Part shown: one piece after another, positions 38,381 to 48,557 of the stretch
Layout of the letters: each line of letters begins with the position of its first letter
Numbering within the stretch: position 1 is the stretch's first letter
NCBI RefSeq assembly: GCF_947501665.1
Contig: NZ_CANMWS010000012.1
Location: 62,001 to 126,000 of the forward strand
Length of the DNA: 64,000 bases
From: an uncultured Shewanella sp.
Lineage (GTDB): Bacteria; Pseudomonadota; Gammaproteobacteria; Enterobacterales; Shewanellaceae
Direction of reading: 5' to 3'
The notes under the pieces: model-generated
The model's input: only the letters and a program-made list of their open reading frames with translations
The model's database searches: none
What the model was told of the DNA's origin: nothing
Position numbers and translations under genes: made by a program

Positions 38381-40540
38381 TTATTCATAACTATAGGCGT
38401 AAACTTCACTAGCATTACGCGCTTTTTGCTCAGTGGCATTGAGGACAAACCCTTTAACATTGATACCAGCTTGCTCAAAGCGGCGATACGCAATTTCAAT
38501 TTCTTTTACTGAACTCACGCCAAAACGGGCAACGAGTAATGTTGTTCCCGCTAATGCACCCACAATACTTGGATCGGTAACGGCAAGTACCGGCGGTGTA
38601 TCAATTAGTACTATGTCATATTCTTTCGATGCCCAAGTGACAAAGTCTTCAAACCTTGGGTGCATTAAAAGCTCTGACGGATTTGGGGGTACTGATCCTC
38701 GGGTAACAAGATCTAGATTGTCAATCCCCGAGGCTTTGACGACATCCTTTATTTCAGACTTACCTGATAATAAGTCCGATAATCCGTTCTCCCACTTAAG
38801 ATTAAACTGACGTTGTAAATAACCTTTGCGCATATCCGCATCCACGATTAATACTTTTTGCCCCGTTTTGGCCAACACTGCGGCAAAGTTAACCGATACG
38901 AAAGACTTACCTAGCCCCGGCGCAGGGCCTGAAATCATCACCACATTGTTTTTTGCTTCCATCATAGCGAAATGAAGACTGGTTCTCAGCCCACGTAATG
39001 CCTCAATGGCTAAATCAGCAGGATTAGTCTCTGCAAGTAGAGCTTCATATTCTTGATTTTTCTTCTTACGCTTAAGATGAATATCAATTCCCGCTTGCCA
39101 GTTAGATTTAGGTACACTGGCATAAACAGGCAAACCAATTTGCTCAATTTGCTCAGGACTTTCAACCCCACGATGTAAAGCAGATCTTAACAAAACCAGA
39201 GCAATACTAATCACTCCGCCGAGTAATGTGGCCAGTAACACTACTAAGGCTTTTTTCGGTTTAATGGCTCGCGTATAGGCTTCTGCTTTATCGATAATGC
39301 GTACATTGCCAATTGTACTTGCTTTGACAATATTTAATTCTTGCACATGATTAAGCAATTTTAAATACATTTCCTGGTTGACTTCCACATCCCGTGTCAT
39401 ACGCAAAATATCACGTTGGGTTTTCGGCAAGGCTTGAATATTTTGATTAAGCCTATCTCTCTCTTTCAATAAAGTCTGCCGCTTATCCATTAACGAAATA
39501 TAAGCAGGATGCTCTTTAGTAAAGAGTTGAGATATTTCACTCTCTTTAAAAGTGAGCTGATTAAGCTGTTCTTCAAGCTTCACCATGACATCTAATGATG
39601 ATTTAGCTTCTAAGCCTAAATCAATGGAGTCATTCTCTTCTCTAAAACGATTCAATGTTTCTTCAGCTTCAACAAGTTTTGCTTTTACCAAAGGTAAATG
39701 TTGCTGTAAAAAAACAAGACTATTTTCAGCTTCGGCGGAATTTCGCGCCACATTTTGTAGAAAATAATCTTGACTAATATCATTTAAAATGTTTTCAATT
39801 TGGCCTCGATTATCTCCAGTGAAGGATAGCTGTAATACCCCTGTTTTTTTACCTTTTTCAGAAACCGACAAGTTATCTTGCACCCAAGTAATGGCATCGA
39901 GACGAGATTGCTTTTTAAGAGTAAAACTCATGCCGTTAGCACTGCTAACATCACTCACAAAAAGGCGATAATCCCCTTTCTGAGCCAGCTCTCCCACTCG
40001 CCCTGTTAATACTTTATTATCATTTCTATCATATAGCTCATAACTGCCAATATCGAGATTTGTGAACACTAGTTGATAACTGATAAAATTAGCATTAAGA
40101 TATAAATAAGCTGGAATTTCAAACCGATTAATGTCAACATAATTAACATCGCCTAATAATCTCGCTAGTCCTTTACCAATAATAGGGAAATAATTAGGCT
40201 CTATGACTGTGGTTAAATCCAACTTATCGACTGTTTTACCCAATATCATTCGAGACTGTAGCACTTCAATTTCTGTCGTTGCAGACGACTCACTGCCAAA
40301 CAAGTCTCCCATATCACCAAAGCCGGATATTCCAGAACTTTTTTCTTCTATTTGAATTAAGGCATCCGCTTTATAAATGGGCGTGGCCAATAAGGCATAA
40401 ACTATACCAACTAACATAAAGAAACTGGTAATAGCGATAATCATCCAGCGCTGATCGATTAAAGTGCCCAATAGTTTACTTAAATCGATTTCATCATTGG
40501 ATTCAGATAGTTTTGTCGACATATTTTGAGTCGAAGTCAT
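38381..40540 (-). CDS. wzc: Wzc-type tyrosine autokinase/chain-length regulator
   Basis: A 719-residue inner-membrane protein. Residues about 15-100 are the Wzz domain with the first membrane helix (RWMIIAITSFFMLVGIVYALLA); a long coiled-coil periplasmic part follows; the second helix lies near residue 430 (ALVVLLATLLGGVISIALVLL). The cytoplasmic BY-kinase domain has Walker A (GPAPGLGKS), Walker A' (VLIVDADMRKG) and Walker B (IVLIDTPPVLAV). The C-terminus ends in a short tyrosine cluster (EVYAYSYE), the autophosphorylation site. It works with Wzb and Wza to control polymer length and export. Confidence 0.95.
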   Translation of the reverse strand: MTSTQNMSTKLSESNDEIDLSKLLGTLIDQRWMIIAITSFFMLVGIVYALLATPIYKADALIQIEEKSSGISGFGDMGDLFGSESSATTEIEVLQSRMILGKTVDKLDLTTVIEPNYFPIIGKGLARLLGDVNYVDINRFEIPAYLYLNANFISYQLVFTNLDIGSYELYDRNDNKVLTGRVGELAQKGDYRLFVSDVSSANGMSFTLKKQSRLDAITWVQDNLSVSEKGKKTGVLQLSFTGDNRGQIENILNDISQDYFLQNVARNSAEAENSLVFLQQHLPLVKAKLVEAEETLNRFREENDSIDLGLEAKSSLDVMVKLEEQLNQLTFKESEISQLFTKEHPAYISLMDKRQTLLKERDRLNQNIQALPKTQRDILRMTRDVEVNQEMYLKLLNHVQELNIVKASTIGNVRIIDKAEAYTRAIKPKKALVVLLATLLGGVISIALVLLRSALHRGVESPEQIEQIGLPVYASVPKSNWQAGIDIHLKRKKKNQEYEALLAETNPADLAIEALRGLRTSLHFAMMEAKNNVVMISGPAPGLGKSFVSVNFAAVLAKTGQKVLIVDADMRKGYLQRQFNLKWENGLSDLLSGKSEIKDVVKASGIDNLDLVTRGSVPPNPSELLMHPRFEDFVTWASKEYDIVLIDTPPVLAVTDPSIVGALAGTTLLVARFGVSSVKEIEIAYRRFEQAGINVKGFVLNATEQKARNASEVYAYSYE

Positions 40541-40597
40541 AATAGAAATGTACTCGTAAAAACAATAAAAAATAATAGTTAAGTGAACAGCACTGAG

Positions 40598-41041
40598 CTA
40601 GCTTATTTTATTCGCCCAGGCATTAGCCGATTGTTCAATTAACTCATAAGCATACTCAAAGGCTTCTTGGCTCAGCTTGTAAGGATCGGGAATATCTTGC
40701 TTGCCTATCCACTGCCCAAACAGCATGGTTTTCCCTCGCGCGGCAGAGGAAATACTCGATACCGCATCGATATGCCCTTTTTCCATAACCAAGATCAAGT
40801 CATACTCTTGACACAATTCAGCCGTTAATTGCCTCGCTTTATGCGGGGTTAAATCTATATCGTGTTGCTTAGCAATTTGAGTGGCCATGCTATCGGCAGG
40901 TTTTCCCGATAAGCGACTTTTTTCAGTCGCTATTCCCGCTGAATCGACTTGCTTATGAGGTAAAAGGCTTTTAAGCAAATACTCCCCAGAAGGTGAACGA
41001 CAAATATTCCCTACACACACTACTAACATTTTATTAAACAT
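40598..41041 (-). CDS. wzb: Low-molecular-weight protein-tyrosine phosphatase
   Basis: A 147-residue cytoplasmic phosphatase with the C-x5-R-S loop CVGNICRSPSG at the N-terminus (nucleophile Cys9, Arg15) and the general-acid Asp in IPDPYKLS. It dephosphorylates the tyrosine cluster of Wzc; cycling of that phosphorylation is needed for capsule or colanic-type polymer assembly. Four bases separate it from wza and about 57 from wzc, one operon. Confidence 0.95.
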   Translation of the reverse strand: MFNKMLVVCVGNICRSPSGEYLLKSLLPHKQVDSAGIATEKSRLSGKPADSMATQIAKQHDIDLTPHKARQLTAELCQEYDLILVMEKGHIDAVSSISSAARGKTMLFGQWIGKQDIPDPYKLSQEAFEYAYELIEQSANAWANKIS

Positions 41042-41045
41042 ATTA

Positions 41046-42218
41046 TTACCATGACAAAGTTCTATTATAAGACTGTGTTAAATAATTAATACTCAGAAAA
41101 GTCGGAAGCAAATTACTTACGACTCGATTCCAACGAGAAATAGGCTCAGTGGTGACATAAACAATATCATAAGGTTGCATCTCAAATGACGTTCCAATCA
41201 CCATAGCAGTGGCATCAGAAATGTCCAACTGATAGACATTCGCAATAGGAGAAGCTATTTTAACTTCTGTCTCATCTTGATTTGAATTAACATCGAATTG
41301 CTTATTACCTCGAATAACAAACACACCAGTAGCATCAGACTCATTCTGATCTAAGCCGCCAACCGTACTCAAGGCTTCAGTTAAACTCATCCCCGCTCTG
41401 TCAATGGTAATTGTTTTAGGCGTTTTCACTTCCCCCATGACAAACACTTTTTGACCATCATTTCTCGGTACATGGATAATATCACCTGCATGCAATAAAT
41501 GATTCTGGGTTAAATCCCCTTTTTGCATTAATGCATAAAGTGACACTTGAATCTCTTTACCATTACGTGTCAAAGTCACATTGCGCCAATCAGCATCTTC
41601 ACCTAAGCCGCCAGCTTGATTGATGGCATCGAGCAAGGTTAATGGCACATTAGTAATGGGCTGCTTGCCCGGATTTTTAACTTCACCTGTCACATAAGTC
41701 TTTTGTGAGCGAAAGTTCGCCACATTGACATCAACTTGTGGACTTTCTATGAATTCTGCCAGTCTCTTTGACATTTCATCACGAATTTCAACAACTGTTT
41801 TGCCTTCAACGGTAACAAATCCAATATAAGGATAATAAATCCGCCCATCTGTATGCACCCAGTTACCGGACTCTGTAGTACTTCGATAAGAACCCGCGGG
41901 AATAGTAAGTTCAGGATGGTCCCAAACTGTCACATTGAGAATATCAGCAGGCCCAACACGATATTGATAGTTTGCAATTTCTTCATCCATACTCCTGTTC
42001 ACTGTCGCCGTCGGGCTTGACGTTCGGTGCGAGTTCACAAATTGAGGCGTTAATTCATAAACATTAACCAAAGAATCAAAATCTGCCTCTTCTTTACCGG
42101 ACGGTACTTCATTAACAATATTCTTACCTGAGGTGCTCAAATGTTGCCCAGGGGTCACACAGGCGGTAATAAAAGTTGACATAACGCCAATGCCAATAAG
42201 CTTGGAAAGTTTATTCAT
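41046..42218 (-). CDS. wza: Outer-membrane polysaccharide export lipoprotein
   Basis: A 390-residue Wza homologue. The signal peptide ends in a lipobox (STFITAC, Cys20 lipidated). The polysaccharide export (PES) domain starts with YRVGPADILNVTVWDHPEL, followed by two or three SLBB domains (KTYVTGEVKNPGKQPITN; VFVMGEVKTPKTITIDRAG). The C-terminal WNRVVSNLLP helix fits the outer-membrane barrel helix. It forms the translocation channel. First gene of the locus; the ops element lies 313 bp upstream of its start. Confidence 0.96.
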   Translation of the reverse strand: MNKLSKLIGIGVMSTFITACVTPGQHLSTSGKNIVNEVPSGKEEADFDSLVNVYELTPQFVNSHRTSSPTATVNRSMDEEIANYQYRVGPADILNVTVWDHPELTIPAGSYRSTTESGNWVHTDGRIYYPYIGFVTVEGKTVVEIRDEMSKRLAEFIESPQVDVNVANFRSQKTYVTGEVKNPGKQPITNVPLTLLDAINQAGGLGEDADWRNVTLTRNGKEIQVSLYALMQKGDLTQNHLLHAGDIIHVPRNDGQKVFVMGEVKTPKTITIDRAGMSLTEALSTVGGLDQNESDATGVFVIRGNKQFDVNSNQDETEVKIASPIANVYQLDISDATAMVIGTSFEMQPYDIVYVTTEPISRWNRVVSNLLPTFLSINYLTQSYNRTLSW

Positions 42219-43242
42219 GATTAATAATTAAAATTAGGAATTGAAAAAGATCTGACAGAGCAGTTCTTTATATAATTGAACACAATATAGTACGAATTTA
42301 AATCACCGCTACACAAGCTATACACTGATAAAGCCTATGTTTTATATTGAAATGATAACTGCTGAAACACAGCATTAAACGATAAAAAAATAGGTGAAAA
42401 AACAAGTGACTAAGTTAAATGAGGTTAAACAAGTGAACAAGTGTAAAATAAAGTTAATGGAACATAACATTCATCACTAAAATCCCTTTAAAGTTTAAGT
42501 AATAATTCTAAACAATCAATTTATTTCAGACACGCTACCGCCCATGAATTTTGGCTTCCATAGTGCCATAAATCGTTTAAAATCAATTAAATGATAATAA
42601 ACACAACCAAATTGATTAAGTTAACATCTAAGAGTTAACGCTTAGCTTGACAAAATTATGATAAATTTAACAATTTCATCAACAATAATAAAAAGCTCAT
42701 ACTAACCTCTGAAACACACTAGCCTAAATCGTACCATTTACTCTCATACGGTTAGACTTTATTGCAAAGGGTGTTTACACCATGTTAAACGCCGACATAA
42801 TACACCATAACAGGCGTTAAAGTTGATAAAATTATGGAAATTTACGCACTTTTTGATCTCAAACCTTCAACAGCTTATTAAATAGGCAGCACAAGTAGTA
42901 GCATGTATAAAATTGAACCACATGTTATCAACTTTAATCGACAATATGTTATTAGTATTTATAAAGTGAATGCATTAATGCAATACAGTAACAGCTTACG
43001 AATACTGCAACGGCAGAGAATCTAGGCTCAGCAAGCTCTAAGATTAACAAGTAGAGTAGATAAATATCAAAACAAGGATAGCCATTAACGCCTTCAACGC
43101 TATTTCGATCTTTTCTCATTGCTCTGTTTAAATAACGGACTCAACAGCCGAGATCGTATAGGAGGGAAACACACAAAGAAACAAGACTAAAGTAGAGCTT
43201 ACCTATAAAAATGACCCAATACTTTAATAGATAATTACCTGA
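42219..43242. other. Long wza upstream/leader region
   Basis: About 1 kb with no convincing coding sequence. It contains the ops element (42531-42542, minus strand) and must hold the locus promoter farther upstream; candidate AT-rich promoter sequence is around 42560-42680, but several overlapping -10-like hexamers make a choice unsafe. An imperfect inverted repeat (TTAAACGCC near 42785, GGCGTTAAA near 42814) is also visible. The distal part borders a decayed transposase. Confidence 0.5.
42531..42542 (-). promoter_or_regulatory. ops element (JUMPstart core), RfaH recruitment site
   Basis: Read on the minus strand the 12 bases are GGCGGTAGCGTG, an exact match to the enterobacterial ops pause/recruitment sequence. 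It lies upstream of wza in the right orientation. RfaH binds the non-template ops strand of a paused RNA polymerase and prevents premature termination in long surface-polymer operons. An rfaH gene is in the same window at 60461-60982. Confidence 0.93.
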
Positions 43243-43770
43243 TTACCCATAAAGCTCAGTCATACTCAAATGCTTCTGTGGCATGGGAGGTGTTCTGAGT
43301 GCAACATACATTAATCGCGGTAACATGTCTTCAAGTGAAAACAGTCGATTAAAGCGATAACAATATTCAGTTAAATATCGGGGTAAGAATCTAGGGTTAT
43401 GACGCTCACTACTATAATACACATCATCGACTTGAACAATATCCAATAATTGGCGTTTATCATCTCTCTCTTTCATCACTTGCATGATTTTTTGTTTCAC
43501 ACGCCAAGCCGTATTTTAAGATACGCCTATTCGGCGTTTAAGTGATAAAGCTGAAATACCGACTTTCAAATGCACAATTAAATGGACACTTAAAAGCCAG
43601 ATAGTTAAGGGGAGCTTTGAATATTCAAATATCGTATTGGTTGTTAATGATGTTTGATGATGACAACGGTTACACTGATAAATTTTTCTGGATTTTAAAG
43701 TGCAGTGACTTTGTAAAGAACGTTTGGGACAAATAAAGCCTGTAGGCCATTTCCAATTAAACAATACCAC
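43243..43770 (-). pseudogene. Decayed IS1595-type transposase
   Basis: Two pieces of one transposase in the same frame. The upstream piece has the zinc-ribbon start (WPTGFICPKR, CNRCHHQT) and LPLTIWLLSVHLIVHLKVGI. The downstream piece begins NTAWRVKQKIMQVM and ends HNPRFLPRYL...RYVALRTPPMPQ-like sequence. A TAA at 43516-43518 interrupts the expected ...VSYNTAWRV... reading, and VDDVYY jumps to the C-terminal HNPRFLPRYL, so about half of the catalytic DDE region is deleted. The N-terminus is also short. No intact terminal repeats were recognised. It cannot encode an active transposase. Confidence 0.85.
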
Positions 43771-43952
43771 TACACAACACCTTTACACATTGTTCTTAGC
43801 TTGCATATTTTTTGAACAATGCTAATAAACTATATCTAAGTTGATGTTAAATTTTACTTTTAACCAAGACCATTCTCCAGATCAAGCATTGCTCTAAATA
43901 TAGCTCATATTTCAAAAAATTCATGGTTGAAGCTCGTGGGTAATCAGAAAAA

Positions 43953-44531
43953 CTATTCCCAAATCAGCTTTCTAAAATGCTTTCGACAAACAGATTCATA
44001 TCGCTCATTACCACCTATGGCCACTTGCTCCCCTTGACTAATAGGCCTGCCCTCTCCGTCGAGTCTCAATACCATATTGGCTTTTCGACCACAGTGGCAA
44101 ATGGTTTTAAGTTCAACTAATTTATCAGCCCAAGCCAATAGATATTGACTACCAATAAATAACTCTCCTTGAAAGTCCGTTCTTAAACCATAACAAAGCA
44201 CAGGAATATCAAACTCATCAACTATTTGAGTTAATTGTTTAACTTGTCCCTTAGAAAGAAATTGACACTCATCCACTAAAATACAATGTAATGCCCCTCG
44301 CTTTCTTTCATCAACGACGAATGAGAGTAAATCATCTCCTTGACTAAAAACGTGTGCTTCAGACTCTATTCCAATACGTGAAGCCACTTTTCCTACACCG
44401 TAACGGTTATCAATCGAAGCCGTCATGATTAAGGTATTCATGCCTCTTTCCTGATAATTATAAGAAGACTGTAATAATGACGTCGATTTTCCTGCATTCA
44501 TTGCAGAGTAATAAAAATAAAGTTGTGCCAA
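43953..44531 (-). CDS. tdk: Thymidine kinase
   Basis: Phosphorylates thymidine to dTMP (pyrimidine salvage). P-loop [34 protein letters not shown] and the lasso-region [11 protein letters not shown] are present, with a C-terminal zinc site ([10 protein letters not shown] ... CRKHF). I use the TTG at 44531 (192 residues, [16 protein letters not shown]): AGGA lies seven bases before it. A longer frame starts at another TTG seven codons upstream but overlaps this ribosome-binding site. Confidence 0.93.
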   Translation of the reverse strand: MAQLYFYYSAMNAGKSTSLLQSSYNYQERGMNTLIMTASIDNRYGVGKVASRIGIESEAHVFSQGDDLLSFVVDERKRGALHCILVDECQFLSKGQVKQLTQIVDEFDIPVLCYGLRTDFQGELFIGSQYLLAWADKLVELKTICHCGRKANMVLRLDGEGRPISQGEQVAIGGNERYESVCRKHFRKLIWE

Positions 44532-44675
44532 ACGCTTTGTCCTTTTATTCAATATTTCGGCTTAAGTTCTCGACCATGTTACGAATAAATGCCTAAGGGC
44601 TAAAAATCTTTCATGGTAAAAATCTATCTGAGCTAAACGTAATAACATTAGACAATAACAATCAAAATCCTTAAT

Positions 44676-44712
44676 AAAAAGTGCCGCAATCAGAAACTGA
44701 ACTGCGGCACTT
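44676..44712 (-). terminator. Rho-independent terminator after the NhaC-type gene
   Basis: A 10-bp stem (AAGTGCCGCA at 44679-44688 with TGCGGCACTT at 44703-44712) with a 14-base loop, followed on the minus strand by TTTTTATT. It ends the antiporter transcript. Confidence 0.85.
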
Positions 44713-44750
44713 AACTATATTATAACGCTCAACTAAGTTAATTGTTCAGT

Positions 44751-46319
44751 CTAATAGCGACCTTGATTTGATTTCATTCTCAATAAGATAACACTCATGA
44801 CAAACAGTAAACTACAGGTCACAAAACCAATTGTTACCGAGCCTGTAAATCCAAGTACTAAGTAGCCTACTAAGCTGATGCCAGCCACAATGAGTGCATA
44901 AGGTAACTGAGTCATGACATGATCAATATGATGACAACTTGCACCCGTTGAAGATAAAATGGTGGTATCTGAAATGGGTGAGCAATGATCCCCAAATACA
45001 GCGCCAGCTAATACTGCAGCAAGCATAGGCAACATCATCGCGCTGTGACTGCCCATGGCCATATCAGCAGCAATAGGTAACATAATACCAAAGGTACCCC
45101 AGCTGGTTCCAGTTGCAAATGCAGTCAACCCCGCCAATATAAAGAGTACAGCAGGCAACATTTCAAAAGGAATATTGCCTGTCGCTAAACTGGCCATATA
45201 TTTACCGGTTTCTAATTGGCCAATAACCGCAGCAATTGTCCAGGCAAACATCAAAATGTACAAGGCAGGTAACATTGAACGCGCGCCCATAGTCATGCCT
45301 TTAAAAATCATTTTCTTATCGATGCCTTGCACGATACTCATGACTAAGGTCACAATTAATCCGATAATGGCACCAAAAAATAATGATGACCCCACATCGG
45401 TGTTTTCAAAAGCGCCAATGATATTAAAGGGGATCCCTTTTTCAACGAGTACATCTGCTCCACTGCTGACCATAAAATAAAATGTAGCTAATACTAAGAC
45501 TGAAATAGGTAAAAATAACCCTAATATTTTGCCTGAACTCGCCTCAGGTAAATCTGAAACAGCTCCTGGGGGTAACCCTTTTGCTTCATCATATAAGTTA
45601 CCTTTTTGCGCATTCAGTTCATGCTCTCTCATGGGGCCGACATCCAATCCCATCAATGCCACACAAATAAGTAATAATAAAGCAAAAATGGCATAAAAGT
45701 TCATTGGGATCATTTGAACAAATACGCTTAAATGTCCAGAATCAGTAAAACCATGAGCCGTTAAAATGCCACCAATTAAAGCGATGATATAGGCACCCCA
45801 ACTCGAGACTGGGGATATCACACAAACAGGAGCCGCTGTAGAGTCTAATAAATAAGCCAGTTTACTGCGAGAAACATAATATCGGTCAGTTAATGGCCTA
45901 GCCACACTTCCCACAACCAAACTATTGAAGTAATCATCAATAAACACAACACACCCGAGGAAAATCGTTAATAATTTTGCATCACGTTTATTGCGAATAT
46001 GTTTTCTTGCCCACTCAGCAAACGCTCTCGCTGAGCCACTCACGGTTATCAATGCGGTGATCATTCCAAGCAACACTAAAAAAGCCAGAATATACAAGTT
46101 CCAGCTATTCAATGCACCGTCATCCCAAACAAGACTCGTCACTTTAGCAGCTAAATACTGGCCTGTTCCCAGAAAAGAAAAGTCAGTTAAAAGAAGGCCC
46201 CCTATAAGGATCCCCAATCCAAGAGAAAGTAATACGCGGCGAGTAATCATCGCCAACACAACTGCTACCACAGGCGGCAGCAAAGAAAGAGCCGAATCGG
46301 CATAGCTTATAATTGTCAT
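44751..46319 (-). CDS. NhaC-family Na+/H+ antiporter-like transporter
   Basis: A 522-residue polytopic inner-membrane protein with about 11-13 hydrophobic segments. Conserved features: GCVVFIDDYFNSLVVGSVARPLTD (paired acidic residues in a membrane helix), LLDSTAAPVCVISPVSSWGAY, FATGTSWGTFGIMLPIA and AGAVFGDHCSPISDTTILSSTGASC. This is the NhaC family; some members transport lysine or other amines rather than sodium, so the substrate is open. Single-gene transcript with its own terminator. A CRP-like site lies about 320 bp upstream. Confidence 0.88.
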   Translation of the reverse strand: MTIISYADSALSLLPPVVAVVLAMITRRVLLSLGLGILIGGLLLTDFSFLGTGQYLAAKVTSLVWDDGALNSWNLYILAFLVLLGMITALITVSGSARAFAEWARKHIRNKRDAKLLTIFLGCVVFIDDYFNSLVVGSVARPLTDRYYVSRSKLAYLLDSTAAPVCVISPVSSWGAYIIALIGGILTAHGFTDSGHLSVFVQMIPMNFYAIFALLLLICVALMGLDVGPMREHELNAQKGNLYDEAKGLPPGAVSDLPEASSGKILGLFLPISVLVLATFYFMVSSGADVLVEKGIPFNIIGAFENTDVGSSLFFGAIIGLIVTLVMSIVQGIDKKMIFKGMTMGARSMLPALYILMFAWTIAAVIGQLETGKYMASLATGNIPFEMLPAVLFILAGLTAFATGTSWGTFGIMLPIAADMAMGSHSAMMLPMLAAVLAGAVFGDHCSPISDTTILSSTGASCHHIDHVMTQLPYALIVAGISLVGYLVLGFTGSVTIGFVTCSLLFVMSVILLRMKSNQGRY

Positions 46320-46717
46320 TTATCTTCTTCGCTAAATACAAATGTAGGACAACTGAACTGGTGGGGTTTAGTACTTATCCTGTTCTGGTAACACATCATA
46401 GCTGTCATTAATCAAATCAACATCAAATTTGCCTGTCATCCTAACAAGCAATACTATAATTAATGTATTTATACACTCGACTCATCTCTATCATCAATAT
46501 GAATAAATATCGAATAAAATCATGATATAAAAACACTCTTTTTGCGCTACTTAACCAACCTCAACAACCCTCTGTAAATTGACACGCGCCACATAAAAGC
46601 ACAAGCGGCGAAAGGGAGCGAGCCTTTTGCCACTTTTCGTGATCTTAGTCACATTTTGCAGCTACGTAAAAGTACAATGTTCAATAATGATAAGCAAGTA
46701 TTGATTTTACTTATACG
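46320..46717. other. Intergenic region between etfA and the NhaC-type gene
   Basis: About 400 bp without a gene. Besides the CRP-like site (46638-46653) there is a 9-bp near-perfect hairpin (GGCGAAAGG at 46607-46615, CCTTTTGCC at 46623-46631) without a T-run. No lysine-riboswitch core was recognisable in the leader of the NhaC-type gene. Confidence 0.5.
46638..46653 (-). promoter_or_regulatory. CRP-like binding site
   Basis: Minus-strand sequence TGTGACTAAGATCACG: TGTGA and TCACG with a six-base spacer, flanked by AAA and AAA, matching the CRP 22-mer in nine of the ten core half-site bases. It lies upstream of the NhaC-type gene (about 320 bp from its start) and just past etfA, so that gene is the likelier target. 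Confidence 0.6.
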
Positions 46718-47641
46718 CTAAACAGCCGCTGTTAGTTCTGGTACTGCCTCAAAAAGATCGGCCACTAATCCATAATCAGCGACTTGAAAAATAGGTGCTT
46801 CAGGATCTTTATTGATAGCAACAATAATCTTTGAATCTTTCATGCCCGCAAGATGTTGAATAGCACCGGATATACCAGCCGCAATATAAAGCTCCGGCGC
46901 AACAATTTTACCTGTTTGCCCTACTTGTAGATCGTTAGGTACAAACCCTGCATCTACAGCAGCTCGTGATGCCCCAATTGCCCCACCCAATTTATCAGCA
47001 AGGGCCTCTAAAATATTGAAATTTTCACCACTTCCCATACCACGACCGCCAGAAATTATCACATTAGCGCTACCCAATTCAGGTCGTTCTGACTCTGTAA
47101 GCTGTTGAGAAACAAAAGTTACCTCAGGTACAAAAACAGTATCAATTGTCACTAACGCAGCATTGCCATCCATTTCAACAGCATCAAAAGCACTTGAACG
47201 AACAGTGATCACTTTTTTAGTATCTAGGCTTTGCACTGTCGCTAAAGCATTACCCGCATAAATAGGACGTACAAAGGTATCGGCTGATACCACTTCAACA
47301 ACTTCAGATAATTGTGCAACATCCAACAAAGCCGCTACACGTGGGAATACATCTTTACCAATACTTGATGCAGCGCCTAAAATCACATCATAATCACTAG
47401 CTAACTTAGTTATTAATAAAGACATATTTTCGGCAAGTCCGTTAGCATACTCTATCGCATCCAAATAGATTATTTGCCTAACGTTTGATAACTTTTGTGC
47501 TTCAGTGGCAACTTGATGGCATTGATGCCCAACAACCAAGACATCACATTCTCCTCCTATTGCTTGAGCACAAGCCATGACTTTTGCTGTTTCAAGTTTT
47601 AAACTCTCATTATCATGCTCTGCTAATATTAATATTGCCAT
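46718..47641 (-). CDS. etfA: Electron transfer flavoprotein, alpha subunit
   Basis: A 307-residue FAD-binding ETF alpha (FixB-like) subunit. The N-terminal half has the ETF-type nucleotide fold ([15 protein letters not shown]). The C-terminal FAD domain shows [55 protein letters not shown] and [17 protein letters not shown]. With EtfB it carries electrons from acyl-CoA and other dehydrogenases to ETF:quinone oxidoreductase. Its start overlaps the etfB stop by one base. Confidence 0.95.
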   Translation of the reverse strand: MAILILAEHDNESLKLETAKVMACAQAIGGECDVLVVGHQCHQVATEAQKLSNVRQIIYLDAIEYANGLAENMSLLITKLASDYDVILGAASSIGKDVFPRVAALLDVAQLSEVVEVVSADTFVRPIYAGNALATVQSLDTKKVITVRSSAFDAVEMDGNAALVTIDTVFVPEVTFVSQQLTESERPELGSANVIISGGRGMGSGENFNILEALADKLGGAIGASRAAVDAGFVPNDLQVGQTGKIVAPELYIAAGISGAIQHLAGMKDSKIIVAINKDPEAPIFQVADYGLVADLFEAVPELTAAV

Positions 47642-48390
47642 CAGATCACCTTCGCTTCATTTTTCAACTTTTCAACTAACTCATCAACAGATTTGACAAT
47701 CACACCTGCACTTCTTTTTATAGGCGGCGCCACACTCAAAACTTTCTGATGCTGTTTTAACGACACTTCTAATGCATCAGGTGTCATAACATCTAATGGT
47801 TTTCGTTTTGCTTTCATAATATTAGGTAACTTGGCATATCGTGGTTCATTTAAGCGAAGATCTGAAGTTACCACAGCAGGAAGCGATAATTTTAGTGTTT
47901 GTAATCCCCCGTCCACTTCCCGTGTAACAGTCAATTCCTCCCCCTCTAATAGGACTTCGGATGCAAATGTGGCTTGAGGCATTTTTCCTAGCGCAGCTAA
48001 CATTTGTCCCGTTTGGTTATTGTCTCCATCAATTGACTGCTTACCTAAAATCACCAACTCGGCCTGCTCTTTCTCTTGAACCGCATGTAATATTTTAGCT
48101 ATAGAAAGGGGCACCAGTTCATCACTGGTTTCAACATGAATAGCTCTATCTGCACCTAATGCCAGTGCTGTACGTAACTGCTCTTGAACAGCTTTAGTAC
48201 CAATACTGACCACGACCACTTCTTGAGCCTTTCCAGACTCTTTAAGTCGAACCGCTTCTTCAACTGCGATTTCACAAAAAGGGTTTATTGCCATTTTCAA
48301 ATTCGCGGTATCAACTTGCTGAGTATCAGTATTGACTCTGACCTTCACATTAGCATCGACGACACGTTTTACTGGTACCAATACTTTCAT
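47641..48390 (-). CDS. etfB: Electron transfer flavoprotein, beta subunit
   Basis: A 249-residue ETF beta (FixA-like) subunit that binds AMP and forms the heterodimer with EtfA. Signatures: [70 protein letters not shown] (recognition loop region) and [18 protein letters not shown]. First gene of the etfBA operon; a PsrA-like operator lies about 170 bp upstream, consistent with control together with fatty-acid oxidation. Confidence 0.95.
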   Translation of the reverse strand: MKVLVPVKRVVDANVKVRVNTDTQQVDTANLKMAINPFCEIAVEEAVRLKESGKAQEVVVVSIGTKAVQEQLRTALALGADRAIHVETSDELVPLSIAKILHAVQEKEQAELVILGKQSIDGDNNQTGQMLAALGKMPQATFASEVLLEGEELTVTREVDGGLQTLKLSLPAVVTSDLRLNEPRYAKLPNIMKAKRKPLDVMTPDALEVSLKQHQKVLSVAPPIKRSAGVIVKSVDELVEKLKNEAKVI

Positions 48391-48533
48391 AAAGCTTCCT
48401 TGTACGTCTTTTATTAAATTCTTGAACCGATATATCCAAATAAAGGACTATCTCACTTGCTTGATAGGGTATCAATAAAATGGATGTTAACCTTACCAGA
48501 ATGACATCCAAATCATCCCCCACTCTACTTGCT

Positions 48534-48545
48534 GTTAACGTTAAC
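48534..48545. promoter_or_regulatory. Perfect palindrome GTTAACGTTAAC
   Basis: A 12-bp perfect palindrome, itself a tandem GTTAAC repeat, about 145 bp upstream of etfB. The symmetry suits a dimeric repressor; no specific regulator is recognised. Confidence 0.35.
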
Positions 48546-48557
48546 GTCAACTCGATT

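Noticed and set aside
42784..42822. Inverted repeat as terminal repeats of the IS remnant
   Set aside because: The two arms are imperfect, have an indel, and lie about 450 bp from the transposase remnant on one side only; I could not match them to an IS1595 end.
44532..44552. Upstream TTG start for thymidine kinase
   Set aside because: It precedes the AGGA ribosome-binding site and adds seven residues; the TTG at 44531 is spaced seven bases after AGGA and gives the typical N-terminus.
46320..46640. Lysine riboswitch before the NhaC-type gene
   Set aside because: Some NhaC-like lysine transporters have one, so I looked for the conserved core in the leader on the minus strand; no convincing core blocks were found.
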